Below are positions 17,700-27,397 of a stretch of 64,000 nt of DNA, piece by piece. The first letter of the stretch is position 1; each line of letters starts with the position of its first letter. The position numbers were made by a program, and so were the translations under genes. Location: NCBI RefSeq assembly GCF_024362405.1, contig NZ_CP101454.1:2666001-2730000 (forward strand), read 5' to 3'. The notes beneath the pieces were generated by a model. That model did not search any database. It saw only the letters and a list, made by a program, of their open reading frames with translations, and had not been told where the DNA came from. Source of the DNA: Halorarius litoreus (GTDB lineage Archaea > Halobacteriota > Halobacteria > Halobacteriales > Haloarculaceae).

Positions 17700-18554
17700 A
17701 TGAAACGGAACAGTTCGATTACCGTGGTCCACCTCGACGACGACGGGGACATCCTCGAATTGACGCGCGAGTTCGTCGAGCGGAACAACGAGCGCATCAC
17801 GATGGAGGGGTATCTCGACCCCGAGAGCGCGCTCACCCGCATCTTCGAGGGCGACGTCGACTGTGTGGTCACCGACTACAAGATGTCCACCATGGACGGG
17901 CTCGGGTTCCTCCGCGAGGTCCGCGAAACCGACCCCGCGCTGCCGGTCATCTTCTTCACGGGGAAGGGGAGCGAGGAGATCGCGAGCGAGGCCATCTCAC
18001 TGGGCGTCACCGACTACCTCCAGAAGGGGACGGGGTCCGAGCAGTTCCAGATCCTGGGCAACCGCATCGACTCGCTGGTGACGCGCCGGCGTGCCGAGCA
18101 GCGCGCCGCCGAGGCCGACCAGCGCATCCGCCAGATCTACGAGCGTATCACCGTCGCGTTCCTCGGGCTCGACACCGACTACCGCATCACGTACATGAAC
18201 ACCCACGCCGAGTCGCTGTTCGAGGCGGACCACGGCGAGTTCGAGGGGGCACGACTCTGGGAGGCGGTGCCGTCGCTCGCCGACTCGCCGTTCGAGACCG
18301 AACTCCGTCGCTCGATGACCGACCAGGTCGACACCCACTGTGAGGGTGACGCCGACATCGGGACCGAGCACAAGCACCTCCACATGCACGCGTACCCCAG
18401 CGAGGACGGCATCAGCGTGTTCGTCGACGACGTGACCGAGGCCGTCCACCGCGAGGCCGAACTGGAAGACCTCCGGAACGAACTCGAAATCACCGAACAG
18501 CAGTTCCGAACGCTCCGACAGAAGCTCTCGCGACCGGTCAGCCCGTTCCGTTGA
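17700..18554 (+). CDS. Response regulator with REC and PAS domains and no output domain
   Basis: A 284-residue signalling protein. A receiver domain covers about residues 6-120, with acidic pocket DDDGD, phosphoacceptor D59 in CVVTDYKMS, Thr in FFTGKGS and Lys in YLQKGTG. A short helical linker leads to a PAS domain at about 140-245 ([19 protein letters not shown]). The C-terminus is a coiled coil ([19 protein letters not shown]) without a histidine-kinase or DNA-binding domain. It is therefore a sensor-relay type common in haloarchaea. No partner kinase is adjacent. A TATA-like TTATTA lies at about 17672-17677. Confidence 0.9.
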   Translation: MKRNSSITVVHLDDDGDILELTREFVERNNERITMEGYLDPESALTRIFEGDVDCVVTDYKMSTMDGLGFLREVRETDPALPVIFFTGKGSEEIASEAISLGVTDYLQKGTGSEQFQILGNRIDSLVTRRRAEQRAAEADQRIRQIYERITVAFLGLDTDYRITYMNTHAESLFEADHGEFEGARLWEAVPSLADSPFETELRRSMTDQVDTHCEGDADIGTEHKHLHMHAYPSEDGISVFVDDVTEAVHREAELEDLRNELEITEQQFRTLRQKLSRPVSPFR

Positions 18555-18621
18555 ATCCCGGAACGCCTTTTTGAGTCGCCCGCACAGTGCCACCAATGAA
18601 CGCGCGGTGGTCGGCGTGACG

Positions 18622-20163
18622 ATGGACGAGAAGACTGACAAGCTCCGCGAGCGGAAAGCCGAGGCCCGGAAGGGCGGCGGCGAGGAGCGAATCGAGAAAC
18701 AGCACGAGAAAGGCAAGCTCACGGCCCGCGAGCGCGTCGACTACTTCCTCGATGACGGGACGTTCCAGGAGTTCGACATGCTCCGCAAGCATCGGAGCAC
18801 GAACTTCGACATGGACGAGAACCGCCCCGCTGGCGACGGCGTCGTCACCGGCTACGGCGAGGTCGACGGCCGCAAAGTGTTCGTGTTCGCCCACGACTTC
18901 ACCGTTTTCGGCGGCTCCCTAGGCGAAGTGTTCGCCGAGAAAGTCTGCAAGGTGATGGACCGCGCCCTCGAGACGGGCGCGCCCATCATCGGGCTCAACG
19001 ATTCGGCCGGCGCGCGCATCCAGGAGGGTGTGAACTCCCTCGCCGGCTACGCCGACATCTTCCACCGCAACCAGAAAGCCTCGGGCGTGGTCCCACAGAT
19101 CAGCGCGATCATGGGCCCGTGTGCCGGCGGCGCGGTCTACTCGCCTGCCATCACCGACTTCATCTTCATGGTCGAGGAGACGAGCCACATGATGATTACC
19201 GGGCCGGAAGTCATCAAGACCGTCACGGGTGAGGAGGTCACCTTCGAGGAGCTCGGTGGCGCGAAGACCCACACCTCGAAGTCGGGCGTGGCGGACTTCG
19301 CGGAGCCCGCCGAGGAGCAGGCGCTCGACGACATCCGCCGCCTGCTGTCGTACCTGCCACAGAACAACGTCGAGGACCCGCCGCGCGTCGAGCCGTGGGA
19401 CGACCCCGAACGGGACTCGAACGTGGCGGACATCGTGCCGGACCAGCCGCAGAAACCGTACGACATCGTCGACGTCATCGACGGCGTCGTCGACGAGGGG
19501 TCGTTCTTCGAGTGCGCGGAGGGGTACGCGCGCAATCTCGTGACCGGGTTCGGCCGCCTAGACGGTCGCTCGGTGGGTGTGGTCGCGAACCAGCCCCGCG
19601 TGAACGCCGGGACGCTCGACATCGACGCCTCGTTGAAAGGCGCGCGGTTCGTCCGCTTCTGTGACGCGTTCAACATCCCCATCTTGACGTTCGTCGACGT
19701 CCCGGGGTTCATGCCCGGGAAGGACCAGGAGCACGGCGGCATCATCAAACACGGTGCGAAACTCCTCTACGCGTACTCGGAGGCGACGGTTCCGCTCATG
19801 ACGGTCATCACGCGGAAAGCGTACGGGGGTGCGTACGACGTGATGGCCTCCAAACATCTGGAGGCGGACGTGAACTACGCGTGGCCGACGGCCGAAATCG
19901 CCGTGATGGGCCCACAGGGCGCCGTCAACATCCTGTATCGGGACGAGTTGGCCGACGCGGACGACGTGGAGGCGCGGCGCCAGCAGCTCATCGACGAGTA
20001 TCGCGAGGCGTTCGCGAATCCCTATACGGCGGCCGAGCAGGGGTTCGTCGACGACGTGTTGGAGCCGGCGGACACGCGACGGCGGCTCATCGCGGACCTG
20101 GAGATGCTCGACTCGAAGCGTACCGACCAGCCGAGCCGCAAGCACGGCAACATCCCACTGTGA
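18622..20163 (+). CDS. pccB: Propionyl/acetyl-CoA carboxylase carboxyltransferase subunit
   Basis: A 513-residue carboxyltransferase subunit that moves the carboxyl group from carboxybiotin to propionyl-CoA or acetyl-CoA. The start is the ATG of [15 protein letters not shown], a typical opening before [21 protein letters not shown]. The two crotonase-like halves are clear: the first has [23 protein letters not shown] and [12 protein letters not shown], the second has [20 protein letters not shown] and [13 protein letters not shown]. It ends SRKHGNIPL. Its stop overlaps the start of the small subunit gene, followed by the biotin carboxylase gene, so this is the carboxylase operon. Confidence 0.96.
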   Translation: MDEKTDKLRERKAEARKGGGEERIEKQHEKGKLTARERVDYFLDDGTFQEFDMLRKHRSTNFDMDENRPAGDGVVTGYGEVDGRKVFVFAHDFTVFGGSLGEVFAEKVCKVMDRALETGAPIIGLNDSAGARIQEGVNSLAGYADIFHRNQKASGVVPQISAIMGPCAGGAVYSPAITDFIFMVEETSHMMITGPEVIKTVTGEEVTFEELGGAKTHTSKSGVADFAEPAEEQALDDIRRLLSYLPQNNVEDPPRVEPWDDPERDSNVADIVPDQPQKPYDIVDVIDGVVDEGSFFECAEGYARNLVTGFGRLDGRSVGVVANQPRVNAGTLDIDASLKGARFVRFCDAFNIPILTFVDVPGFMPGKDQEHGGIIKHGAKLLYAYSEATVPLMTVITRKAYGGAYDVMASKHLEADVNYAWPTAEIAVMGPQGAVNILYRDELADADDVEARRQQLIDEYREAFANPYTAAEQGFVDDVLEPADTRRRLIADLEMLDSKRTDQPSRKHGNIPL

Positions 20164-20387
20164 TGCTGGTCCCGGACGACGCCGACGAGGAGGAGGCCGC
20201 CGCCATCGTCGCAGCACTGACCACGTACCTCAACGAGGCGGACGAGGAAGACGAGGTGCCCTCGTGGGAGGGCGCACGCTGGCAGTTCGCGGGGCGGGTG
20301 TCGGCGCTCCAGCGCCGCGAGGTTCGCGTTCCCTCGTCGGCTCCGAGAGACGCCTGGACCGCCAGCGGGCGCACCGACCGAATGTAG
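20163..20387 (+). CDS. pccX: Small carboxylase subunit PccX
   Basis: A 74-residue acidic protein whose ATG overlaps the pccB stop (TGATG). The opening [18 protein letters not shown] is followed by an acidic linker, then [12 protein letters not shown] and the ending [12 protein letters not shown]. This matches my recollection of the small third subunit of the haloarchaeal propionyl-CoA carboxylase, described in Haloferax mediterranei as required for activity, so the name comes from family knowledge. It lies exactly between the carboxyltransferase and biotin carboxylase genes, with 117 bp before pccA. It is related in role to the epsilon subunits of actinobacterial acyl-CoA carboxylases. Confidence 0.85.
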   Translation: MLVPDDADEEEAAAIVAALTTYLNEADEEDEVPSWEGARWQFAGRVSALQRREVRVPSSAPRDAWTASGRTDRM

Positions 20388-20504
20388 GCGCCCGGCAGCC
20401 CTCGGCCGCTGTCCTGCGACTCGTGCAAAAACGAAAAACGAGTTTCGAGTTTCTAATTCGCCGTAACCGATAGAATAAGGTGAGCGCCGGGGCCACATCG
20501 GCGT

Positions 20505-22334
20505 ATGTTTGACAAGGTACTCGTCGCAAATCGGGGCGAGATCGCCGTGCGCGTGATGCGCGCGTGCGAGGACCTCGATGTCGGGACCGTCGCTGTCTAT
20601 AGCGATGCGGACAAACACTCGGGACACGTCCGTCACGCGGACGAGGCGTACAACATCGGGCCCGCTCGGGCCGCGGACTCGTACCTCGACCACGAGGGGG
20701 TCATCGAGGCTGCCGAGAAGGCGGGTGCCGACGCCATCCACCCGGGCTACGGCTTCCTCGCGGAGAACGCCGAGTTCGCCGAGAAGGTCGAGAACACCGA
20801 GGGAATCACGTGGGTCGGCCCCGCCTCGCAGTCGATGGAACAGGCCGGCGAGAAGACGAAGGCCCGGAAGATCATGCAGGCCGCCGACGTACCCATCGTC
20901 CCCGGGACGACGGACCCCGTCACCACCGTCGAGGAGGTCCACGAGTTCGGCGAGGAACACGGCTACCCCATCGCCATCAAGGCAGAGGGTGGCGGTGGTG
21001 GCCGCGGGATGAAGGTCGTCCGCGGGCCCGAGGAGGCCGCGGAACTCCTCGAGACGGCCCAGCGCGAGGGTGAGGCATACTTCGACAACGACTCCGTCTA
21101 CCTCGAACGCTATCTCGAGAACCCGCGGCACATCGAGGTCCAGATTCTGGCCGATCAGCACGGCAACGTCCGCCACCTAGGGGAGCGCGACTGTTCGCTC
21201 CAGCGCCGTCACCAGAAGGTCATCGAGGAAGGGCCGTCGCCGGCGCTCACCGACGACCTCCGCGAGCAGATCGGCGAGGCCGCGCGCAGAGGGGCGGACG
21301 AGGCGAACTACTACAACGCCGGCACGTTCGAGTTCCTCGTCGAGGAAGACCCTGATCGGGAGCCCGGCGAGCTCCTGGGAGCGGACACGAACTTCTACTT
21401 CCTCGAAGTGAACACGCGGATTCAGGTCGAGCACACCGTCACCGAGGAGCTGACGGGCATCGACATCGTGAAGTGGCAGCTGAAGGTCGCCGCCGGCGAG
21501 GAGCTCGACTTCTCGCAGGACGACGTCGAACTCGAGGGACACGCCGTCGAGTACCGCATCAACGCGGAGAACGCCGCCAACGAGTTCGCGCCCGCGCAGG
21601 GCGGCGAACTCGAGACGTACGACCCGCCGGGCGGCATCGGCGTCCGGATGGACGACGCGCTCCGGCAGGGCGACGACCTCGTCACCGACTACGACTCGAT
21701 GATCGCGAAGCTCATCGTCCACGGCGGCGACCGCGAGGAGTGTCTCGCCCGCTCGAAGCGCGCGCTCCGCGAGTACGACATCGAGGGAATCCACACCATC
21801 ATCCCGTTCCACCTGATGATGCTGGAGAACGAGGAGTTCGTCGGTGGCACGCACACGACGAAGTACCTCGACGAGACCCTCGACGAGCTTCCGACTGCCG
21901 AGTACCAGGAGCAGTACGGCCCCGAGTCCGTCGGCGGCGCCGGCAAAGACGAGGAGACGGTCACCCGCGAGTTCACCATCGAGGTGAACGGCAAGCGGTT
22001 CCAGGTCGACTTGGAGGAGAGCGGCGTTCCCCAGCAGGCCGCCCAGCGGCCCGCCCCCAGCGGTGGTGGCGGCTCCTCGTCGTCGGGTGGCGGTGGTAGT
22101 TCCCCGTCGGTCTCCGCGGACGGTGAGGTCGTCACCGCCGAGATGCAGGGCACTATCCTCGAGGTGAACGTCGCGGAGGGCGACGAGGTCGCCTCGGGTG
22201 ACGTGCTGCTCGTCCTCGAAGCGATGAAGATGGAGAACGACGTGGTCGCGGAGTTCGGCGGTACCGTCACCGAGATCGCCGTCGAGGAAGGCCAGTCCGT
22301 CAATCAAGGCGACCCCCTGGTCGTCCTCGACTGA
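20505..22334 (+). CDS. pccA: Acyl-CoA carboxylase alpha subunit (biotin carboxylase plus biotin carrier domain)
   Basis: A 609-residue fusion. The biotin carboxylase part spans about residues 1-450: [33 protein letters not shown], the Gly-rich ATP loop [12 protein letters not shown], the ATP-grasp segment [18 protein letters not shown] and RINAEN. A Gly/Ser-rich linker (about 520-540) leads to the biotinyl domain, with the biotin-accepting lysine K575 in EAMKMEND, 34 residues from the end. Together with PccB and PccX it should form propionyl-CoA/acetyl-CoA carboxylase. BirA, which biotinylates K575, is encoded about 1.2 kb downstream. Confidence 0.96.
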   Translation: MFDKVLVANRGEIAVRVMRACEDLDVGTVAVYSDADKHSGHVRHADEAYNIGPARAADSYLDHEGVIEAAEKAGADAIHPGYGFLAENAEFAEKVENTEGITWVGPASQSMEQAGEKTKARKIMQAADVPIVPGTTDPVTTVEEVHEFGEEHGYPIAIKAEGGGGGRGMKVVRGPEEAAELLETAQREGEAYFDNDSVYLERYLENPRHIEVQILADQHGNVRHLGERDCSLQRRHQKVIEEGPSPALTDDLREQIGEAARRGADEANYYNAGTFEFLVEEDPDREPGELLGADTNFYFLEVNTRIQVEHTVTEELTGIDIVKWQLKVAAGEELDFSQDDVELEGHAVEYRINAENAANEFAPAQGGELETYDPPGGIGVRMDDALRQGDDLVTDYDSMIAKLIVHGGDREECLARSKRALREYDIEGIHTIIPFHLMMLENEEFVGGTHTTKYLDETLDELPTAEYQEQYGPESVGGAGKDEETVTREFTIEVNGKRFQVDLEESGVPQQAAQRPAPSGGGGSSSSGGGGSSPSVSADGEVVTAEMQGTILEVNVAEGDEVASGDVLLVLEAMKMENDVVAEFGGTVTEIAVEEGQSVNQGDPLVVLD

Positions 22335-22547
22335 GTCGGGCGCGGGCCCGCTCGTCGCCGCGCACGACACACTAGTTCTTCGGCTGATACACCAGCACCC
22401 AGTGATATCTCCCTGCTCGCAGGCAGACTGGACAGTAGCTGATAACTACTCGTCTCCGAGTGGTGGAAATCGCCATCAAATCCGCTGTATTCCGTAAGAA
22501 CGGTTAATCCGGTATGGTCGTCTTACTCGACTGTCGAACCTACCCAC

Positions 22548-22799
22548 ATGTCAGGAAACACACTCACACCATTCTGGCCCGACGTTCGGGCCGGGCTCAC
22601 GAAACGCCTCACGTCGGTCATCCGGGGGACGGCGTTCTGGATCGCCACCTTCCTCCCGCTGTCGTACATCAGCCTCGCGGTGCTCGACCCAATCAGGTTA
22701 CTCGACCCGCGGCTGTTCGGCACGCTCGTCTCCGTCAACATCCTCGCGCTCGTGCTCGGGCACGGCTACGGCGACGAGGAGTCGGAACCGTCGAACTGA
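22548..22799 (+). CDS. Small haloarchaeal membrane protein
   Basis: An 83-residue protein with two probable membrane helices (around GTAFWIATFLPLSYISLAVL and GTLVSVNILALVLGHGY), separated by a short polar turn (DPIRLLDPRL). The N-terminus is amphipathic and basic, and the C-terminus acidic. Similar unnamed small proteins are frequent in haloarchaea. It stands alone 213 bp after pccA, a gap in which I see no RNA or repeat. Function unknown. Confidence 0.65.
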   Translation: MSGNTLTPFWPDVRAGLTKRLTSVIRGTAFWIATFLPLSYISLAVLDPIRLLDPRLFGTLVSVNILALVLGHGYGDEESEPSN

Positions 22800-22946
22800 G
22801 CCCGGTAAGCGGAGATTACCCTCCAGAATCGCCAACTGGATCCCGCGCGTCACGGGGTCGCGAACGACTCACATCTTCCACCGGTGCCACGCGGCCGTGT
22901 GTGGTGGAACACGGTCGTTTTGTAGTCCGGTCGCCTCCGTCGCGGT

Positions 22947-23141
22947 ATGCGTGACCTCCTCGCGTCCGGGCCCGCGCGGGCTGGCGTGTTCTTCGTCGCA
23001 GCGTTCCTCGTCGCGTCGGTCGGTGGACTCGCCCTCGGTGACCTTCGACAGGGCGTGACGACGGGGCTGACGGTCGGGCTCGTCATGGCCGCCTTCGGCT
23101 ACTTGTTCGTCCGGCCGACCGAGGCAGCTGACGGGGAGTGA
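22947..23141 (+). CDS. Very small membrane protein
   Basis: A 64-residue protein with two membrane helices (AGVFFVAAFLVASVGGLAL and TTGLTVGLVMAAFGYLFV) and an acidic C-terminal tail. Codon use matches the neighbours (third-position G/C). It lies between the previous small membrane protein and the NifU-like gene, all on the same strand but with gaps of 70-150 bp, so separate promoters are likely. Function unknown. Confidence 0.6.
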   Translation: MRDLLASGPARAGVFFVAAFLVASVGGLALGDLRQGVTTGLTVGLVMAAFGYLFVRPTEAADGE

Positions 23142-23214
23142 GCGGTCAGGAGGGAAGGCACGAAGGGGGCGGCCGGGGCGCGAACGCTATATCTCCCGGC
23201 CACCAACCTCGCAC

Positions 23215-23523
23215 ATGAGTGTCGACACGGCCCCGACGGAAGACGAACTCCGCGAGCAGGTCTCCCGGTTCATCCAGCGCAACTTCCCGCAGATAGCGAT
23301 GCACGGCGGCAGCCACGCCATCCAGCACCTCGACGCCGAGGCGGGCGAGGTGACCATCGCACTCGGCGGGGCGTGCTCCGGTTGTGGCATCTCGCCGATG
23401 ACCGTGCAGGCGCTGAAGGTCCGGCTCACCCAGGAGATACCCGAAATCACGACCGTCCACGCCGAGACAGGCATGGGAGGCGACCCCGAACCCCGTCTCG
23501 GCGGGAGCGACGCCCCGTTCTGA
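23215..23523 (+). CDS. NifU C-terminal-domain (Nfu-like) iron-sulfur scaffold
   Basis: A 102-residue protein made of one NifU/Nfu domain. The iron-sulfur-binding C-x-x-C is C54/C57 in GGACSGCGISPMTVQALKVR. The preceding IAMHGGSHAIQHLDAEAGEV is the typical first strand-helix region. The likely role is assembly or carriage of Fe-S clusters in the cytoplasm. A TATA-like CTATATC at about 23187-23193 suggests a leaderless transcript beginning at the ATG. BirA follows 39 bp later on the same strand and could be cotranscribed. Confidence 0.88.
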   Translation: MSVDTAPTEDELREQVSRFIQRNFPQIAMHGGSHAIQHLDAEAGEVTIALGGACSGCGISPMTVQALKVRLTQEIPEITTVHAETGMGGDPEPRLGGSDAPF

Positions 23524-23562
23524 GGTGAGAACCCTCAAGGGCCGCGTGACCGAACCCCCGCC

Positions 23563-24495
23563 ATGCAGCCGACGCGACGCCGCGTGCTGGAGGCGCTCGC
23601 CGACGGGCCGGTGACGGGTCCGTCGCTGGCCGACGACCTCGGGGTCTCCCGGGCGGCGATATGGAAGCACGTCGAGGCGCTCCGCGAGGCGGGGTTCGCC
23701 ATCGAGGACTCGGGTGACGGCTACGTCCTCGAAGCCGTCCCCGAGTACGGGGGTGCCGCCATCGAGTACGGGCTCGACGCCGCCTTCGACGTGGAGTTTC
23801 ACGACGAGCTCGACTCGACGAACGCTCGGGCCCGCACCCTCGCTGGTGGGGGCGCCGAGAACGTGGTCGTCGTCGCTGCCCACCAAACCGGTGGCCGAGG
23901 ACGGCTCGACCGTGAGTGGTCGTCGCCGGAGGGCGGTATCTACGCCTCACTGGTGATTCGTCCAGACGTGCCGCCTGCGAGCGCGCCGGCGTACACGCTG
24001 GCGGCGGCGGTGGCGGTTGCCGAAACGGCACGGGAGTTCGGCGTCGACGCACGGATCAAGTGGCCGAACGACGTGCTGGTGGCGACCGAGGAGGGCGAGA
24101 AGAAACTCTGTGGCATCCTCACCGAGATGGAGGGTGAGGCCGACCGCGTCTCGTGGGTCGTCGTCGGCATCGGCATCAACGTGAACGTCGCGGCCGCCGA
24201 CCTCCCCGAGACGGCGACGAGCGTGCAGGAGCAGGCCGGGGCGGTCGAGCGCCGCGCGTTCCTGCAAGCGGTCGTCGAGCGGTTCGACGACCTCAGAGAC
24301 GACCTCGACGCCGTCCTGCCGGCGTGGCGCGAACTCGCCAGTACGCTCGGGCGGGACGTCCGCGTCGAGACGCCCGGTGGCGTGGTCGAGGGTATCGCGA
24401 CCGACGTGGAGTTCCCCGGTACGCTCCTCGTCGAGACCGACGACGGCACCCAACGGGTGACAACGGGCGACTGCGAGCACCTGCGGCCGCGCTAG
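23563..24495 (+). CDS. birA: Bifunctional biotin-protein ligase / biotin operon repressor
   Basis: A 310-residue BirA. The N-terminal winged helix (about residues 1-60; RRRVLEALADGP, SRAAIWKHVEALREAGF) should bind DNA. The catalytic domain shows FHDELDSTNARARTLA, the biotinyl-AMP loop QTGGRGRLDREWSSPEGGIY and KWPNDVLV. A C-terminal SH3-like domain follows (GRDVRVETPGGVVEGIA). It would attach biotin to K575 of PccA and, with its winged helix, may repress biotin genes. Its proximity to the carboxylase cluster supports this. Confidence 0.95.
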   Translation: MQPTRRRVLEALADGPVTGPSLADDLGVSRAAIWKHVEALREAGFAIEDSGDGYVLEAVPEYGGAAIEYGLDAAFDVEFHDELDSTNARARTLAGGGAENVVVVAAHQTGGRGRLDREWSSPEGGIYASLVIRPDVPPASAPAYTLAAAVAVAETAREFGVDARIKWPNDVLVATEEGEKKLCGILTEMEGEADRVSWVVVGIGINVNVAAADLPETATSVQEQAGAVERRAFLQAVVERFDDLRDDLDAVLPAWRELASTLGRDVRVETPGGVVEGIATDVEFPGTLLVETDDGTQRVTTGDCEHLRPR

Positions 24496-24632
24496 GCCCG
24501 GAGCACTTTGTAGCCGAACGGCACCGTCGCGACGAGTACGAGTACGCCGAGCCAGAGGTTGAAGAGCAGTGCGACGGCTCCGAGGACCAGGAGCGTGCCG
24601 AGGGCGGTGGCCTTGTTCTTGACCGTGAACAT
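24492..24632 (-). CDS. 46-residue membrane protein
   Basis: A short reading frame opening MFTVKNKATALGTLLVLG and closing VPFGYKVLRA, with one or two hydrophobic segments (ALGTLLVLGAVALLF, LWLGVLVLVATV). The stop overlaps the birA stop convergently by four bases. Third codon positions are strongly G/C and the hydrophobic pattern is clean, so it is probably translated, although short. Conserved haloarchaeal proteins of this size and style exist. Function unknown. Confidence 0.6.
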   Translation of the reverse strand: MFTVKNKATALGTLLVLGAVALLFNLWLGVLVLVATVPFGYKVLRA

Positions 24633-24686
24633 ACCCGTTCGTTCAATCGGACAGACAAAACTGTGCGCTCCGTGACGGCGGTCGAT

Positions 24687-25130
24687 TCACGCCTCGCCGA
24701 CGCGGACCGTGAGGACGGGTACCTCGGAGGCGCGGACGACGCGCTCGGCGACGCTCCCGAGGAGGAGCCGACTCACGCCGCCGCGGCCGTGCGTCCCCAT
24801 GCAGATAAGTGAACAGCCGCCGCGGTCGGCGTAGCTGACGATCTCGTGGGCGGGATTGCCTTCGAGCATCGCGCGGTCGACGTCGACGTCGGGGGCGGCC
24901 TCCCTCGCGGCGGATTCGGCGGCGTCGAGCGCCCCCTCCCCCTCCTCGCGGAGCATCTCGGAGACGCCCTCCCACGAGGTCTCCATCGGGAGGTTCGCCA
25001 CCGCGGCGGTGTTGACGACGTACACCAGTTCGAGCGAGGCCTCGTGGAGCTCGGCGAGCCGTGCGGCGTGCTCGACGACTCGGCGCATCCCCTCGGACCC
25101 GTCCGTCGGGACGAGTATCCGGTCGTACAT
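24687..25130 (-). CDS. Universal stress protein (UspA family)
   Basis: A 147-residue single-domain UspA protein. It opens MYDRILVPTDGSEGMRRVVE and carries the ATP-binding GxxGxxGx(9)GS-type motif as MGTHGRGGVSRLLLGSVAE, followed by VPVLTVRV. ATP binding is therefore likely. I chose the ATG at 25130; a GTG five codons earlier is also open. Its promoter would lie in the 140 bp shared with the divergent aminopeptidase gene. The specific stress role is unknown. Confidence 0.9.
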   Translation of the reverse strand: MYDRILVPTDGSEGMRRVVEHAARLAELHEASLELVYVVNTAAVANLPMETSWEGVSEMLREEGEGALDAAESAAREAAPDVDVDRAMLEGNPAHEIVSYADRGGCSLICMGTHGRGGVSRLLLGSVAERVVRASEVPVLTVRVGEA

Positions 25131-25270
25131 GCTATCGAGTGGCACGCGGAGGGGAGATTAACCTCTTTCGGGGGACTCCACCGTCGAAGCGACCGACCGG
25201 AGCGAAACTGGTTCCACTTTCACTCCGGTCGTGGCGGATCGTTATCACCTCTCCGGCAGTCGGTTTTTCC

Positions 25271-26362
25271 ATGGACCCCCGTGTTCACACCCACGCCGAG
25301 ACGCTCGTCGACCACTGCACCGACGTCGGCCCCGAGGACGACGTCCTCATCAAGGCCCCTGCGCTCGCCGAGGACCTCGTCGTCGCCCTCTACGAGCAAC
25401 TGGGCGAGCGCGGTGCCCGCCCGAAGACGACCCTCAGGAGTCGGCGGGCCGGTCGCGCGTACGCTCGGCAGATGGACGAGGCCGACTTCCGGACGAAGGA
25501 GCACGCGCTCGCCGAGATGGAAGCGACCGACGTGGTCATCATGGTGCAGGCGGGGAGCAATGCCGCCGAGACGAGCGATATCGACCCATCGAAGGCCGCC
25601 GCGTCCAACCGCGCGAACGGCCCCGTCCTCGAGGAGCGACTGGACTCGACCCGGTGGGTCATCACCCAACACCCGACGGCTGCGGACGCCCAGCGCGCCG
25701 AGTTGAGCACTGAGGCGTGGGCCGACACCGTCTACGACGCCATCGACCGCGACTGGGCGGCCCAGCGCGACCGCCAGCAACGGATGGCCGACCGCCTCGA
25801 CGCGGCCGACGAGGTCAGACTCAAAAGCGGCGAGCACACCGACGTCACGATGTCCGTCGCGGGGACGGTCGGCTGTAACGACTACGGCAAACAGAACCTC
25901 CCCGGCGGCGAGGCGTACACGTCGCCGGTGCCGGACTCCGTGGAGGGGACGGTCCTGTTCGACGTGCCCATCGTCCGCAACGGTCGCGAGATTCGGAACG
26001 CCCGGCTCACCTTCGAGGGCGGCGAAGTGGTCGACTACGCGGCCGAACGAGGCGAGGAAGTCCTCTCGAGCGTGCTGGAGACCGACGCGGGCGCCCGGCG
26101 CGTCGGGGAACTCGGCATCGGGATGAACCGCGGCATCGACGCGCCGACGGGGTATGTCCTGTTCGACGAGAAGATGGGTGATACCGTCCACCTCGCGCTC
26201 GGCAACGCCATCGAGGAAGGGGTCGGAGACGGCGCGTTCAACGAGAGCGCGACGCACGTCGACCTCATCGTCGACATGTCCGAGGACTCCGTCATCGAGG
26301 TCGACGGCGAGGTGATTCAGCGGGACGGCGTGTTCTGGTTCGAATCCGGTTTCGAGGCGTGA
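25271..26362 (+). CDS. M29-family metallo-aminopeptidase
   Basis: A 363-residue aminopeptidase of the thermophilic M29 (AmpS/AmpT) family, a cytoplasmic exopeptidase using two metal ions. The C-terminal domain supplies the ligands: Glu in PGGEAYTSPVPDSVEG, Glu in VGELGIGMNRGI, His in MGDTVHLALGNA, and His and Asp in THVDLIVDM. The length is slightly below the usual 400-410 residues. I chose the ATG at 25271, where homology-like sequence (MDPRVHTHAETLVDHC) begins. An in-frame extension to 25061 runs antisense through the stress protein gene. It ends head-to-head with the amidohydrolase gene, leaving no gap. Confidence 0.88.
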   Translation: MDPRVHTHAETLVDHCTDVGPEDDVLIKAPALAEDLVVALYEQLGERGARPKTTLRSRRAGRAYARQMDEADFRTKEHALAEMEATDVVIMVQAGSNAAETSDIDPSKAAASNRANGPVLEERLDSTRWVITQHPTAADAQRAELSTEAWADTVYDAIDRDWAAQRDRQQRMADRLDAADEVRLKSGEHTDVTMSVAGTVGCNDYGKQNLPGGEAYTSPVPDSVEGTVLFDVPIVRNGREIRNARLTFEGGEVVDYAAERGEEVLSSVLETDAGARRVGELGIGMNRGIDAPTGYVLFDEKMGDTVHLALGNAIEEGVGDGAFNESATHVDLIVDMSEDSVIEVDGEVIQRDGVFWFESGFEA

Positions 26363-27397
26363 TTACGACCCCGGCCGCTCCAGCACGACGTCTTTCACGT
26401 CACTGACGCCGGCACGCCGGACGACCGCCCTGACGGGCTCGCGCGCGCCGGTGAGGTTGTGCGAGTCGCCGTCGAGCACGAACAGGCACGCGTCTTTCCC
26501 CTCCTCGATGACGCCACAGTTCAGCCCCGCGATGTCCGCACCGTTCACCGTCGCCATCCGCAGCACCTCGTCGGCCGGGAGCTCGGCGTGTTTCGCGGTG
26601 AACTCCATCTCGCGGAACATCGACGGGGAGTTGAGCATGACGTTGTCCGTGCCGAGCGCGAGCGTCGTCACCTCGGACAGGCGCTCGAACGGCGGGAGCC
26701 CGACCTTCGTGACGAGGTTCGATCGTGGACAGCAGACGATGGGGGTTCCCCGGTCTGCAACCCGTTCCAGGTGCATCTCCTCGGGGTGGACCATGTGGAC
26801 GAGGAAGTCCGGGTCGAGGTCGAGCGCGCCGTCGATGTCGTGGGGGTCACGCTCGCCGGCGTGGATGCCGAACAGTTTGCCGGCGTTGCGCGTCGCGTTG
26901 CGCTCGCGGTCGAAGTCCGCGTCCCGCGCCCCGCTCGCACCGTAGCCGTCGCCGGCTTCCATCGCCGCCACGGAGCCCCGGCCGAAGACGACCGGGTCGA
27001 CTGGCACGTCGCTCGCGGCCTCCCGGAGCTGTTCGACGCCCTCGACGCCGCCCTCGCGGAACTCCAGAAAGGCGGCGGTCCCCGACTCCTGCATGAACTG
27101 AATCGAGCGACGCATCGCGCTCACGAGCTCGGTGTGGCTCGCCGCCCTGAGAAGTCGGTGTTTGAGTCCGTCCGGCGGCGCGACGAGTTCGTCGAGCGAG
27201 AGCCCGCCGCCGGCCTCCTTCGCGATGGAGTCGCCGATGTGGGTGTGGGCGTTGACGAACGCCGGGACGACGATGTCCGTCGACTCCGTATCGGTCTCCT
27301 CGACGGCGGTGATGCGGCCGTCCTCGACGACGACGCGGCCCGCTATCGGTTCCATCTCGCGGCCCCTGATGACGGTCCCTTCGAGTGTTCGGCTCAT
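26363..27397 (-). CDS. Amidohydrolase (chlorohydrolase / cytosine-deaminase-like)
   Basis: A 344-residue metal-dependent hydrolase of the amidohydrolase superfamily. An N-terminal beta segment (GTVIRGREMEPIAGRVVVED) leads to the metal site H51-x-H53 in FVNAHTHIGDS. Then come HAGE, a His-rich HMVHPEEMHLERV, and the Asp of LGTDNVMLNSPSMFREMEF. It probably hydrolyses an amide or an aminated ring; the substrate is unknown. The ATG at 27397 overlaps the stop of the upstream HD-domain gene by four bases, so the two are translationally coupled. Confidence 0.88.
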   Translation of the reverse strand: MSRTLEGTVIRGREMEPIAGRVVVEDGRITAVEETDTESTDIVVPAFVNAHTHIGDSIAKEAGGGLSLDELVAPPDGLKHRLLRAASHTELVSAMRRSIQFMQESGTAAFLEFREGGVEGVEQLREAASDVPVDPVVFGRGSVAAMEAGDGYGASGARDADFDRERNATRNAGKLFGIHAGERDPHDIDGALDLDPDFLVHMVHPEEMHLERVADRGTPIVCCPRSNLVTKVGLPPFERLSEVTTLALGTDNVMLNSPSMFREMEFTAKHAELPADEVLRMATVNGADIAGLNCGVIEEGKDACLFVLDGDSHNLTGAREPVRAVVRRAGVSDVKDVVLERPGS

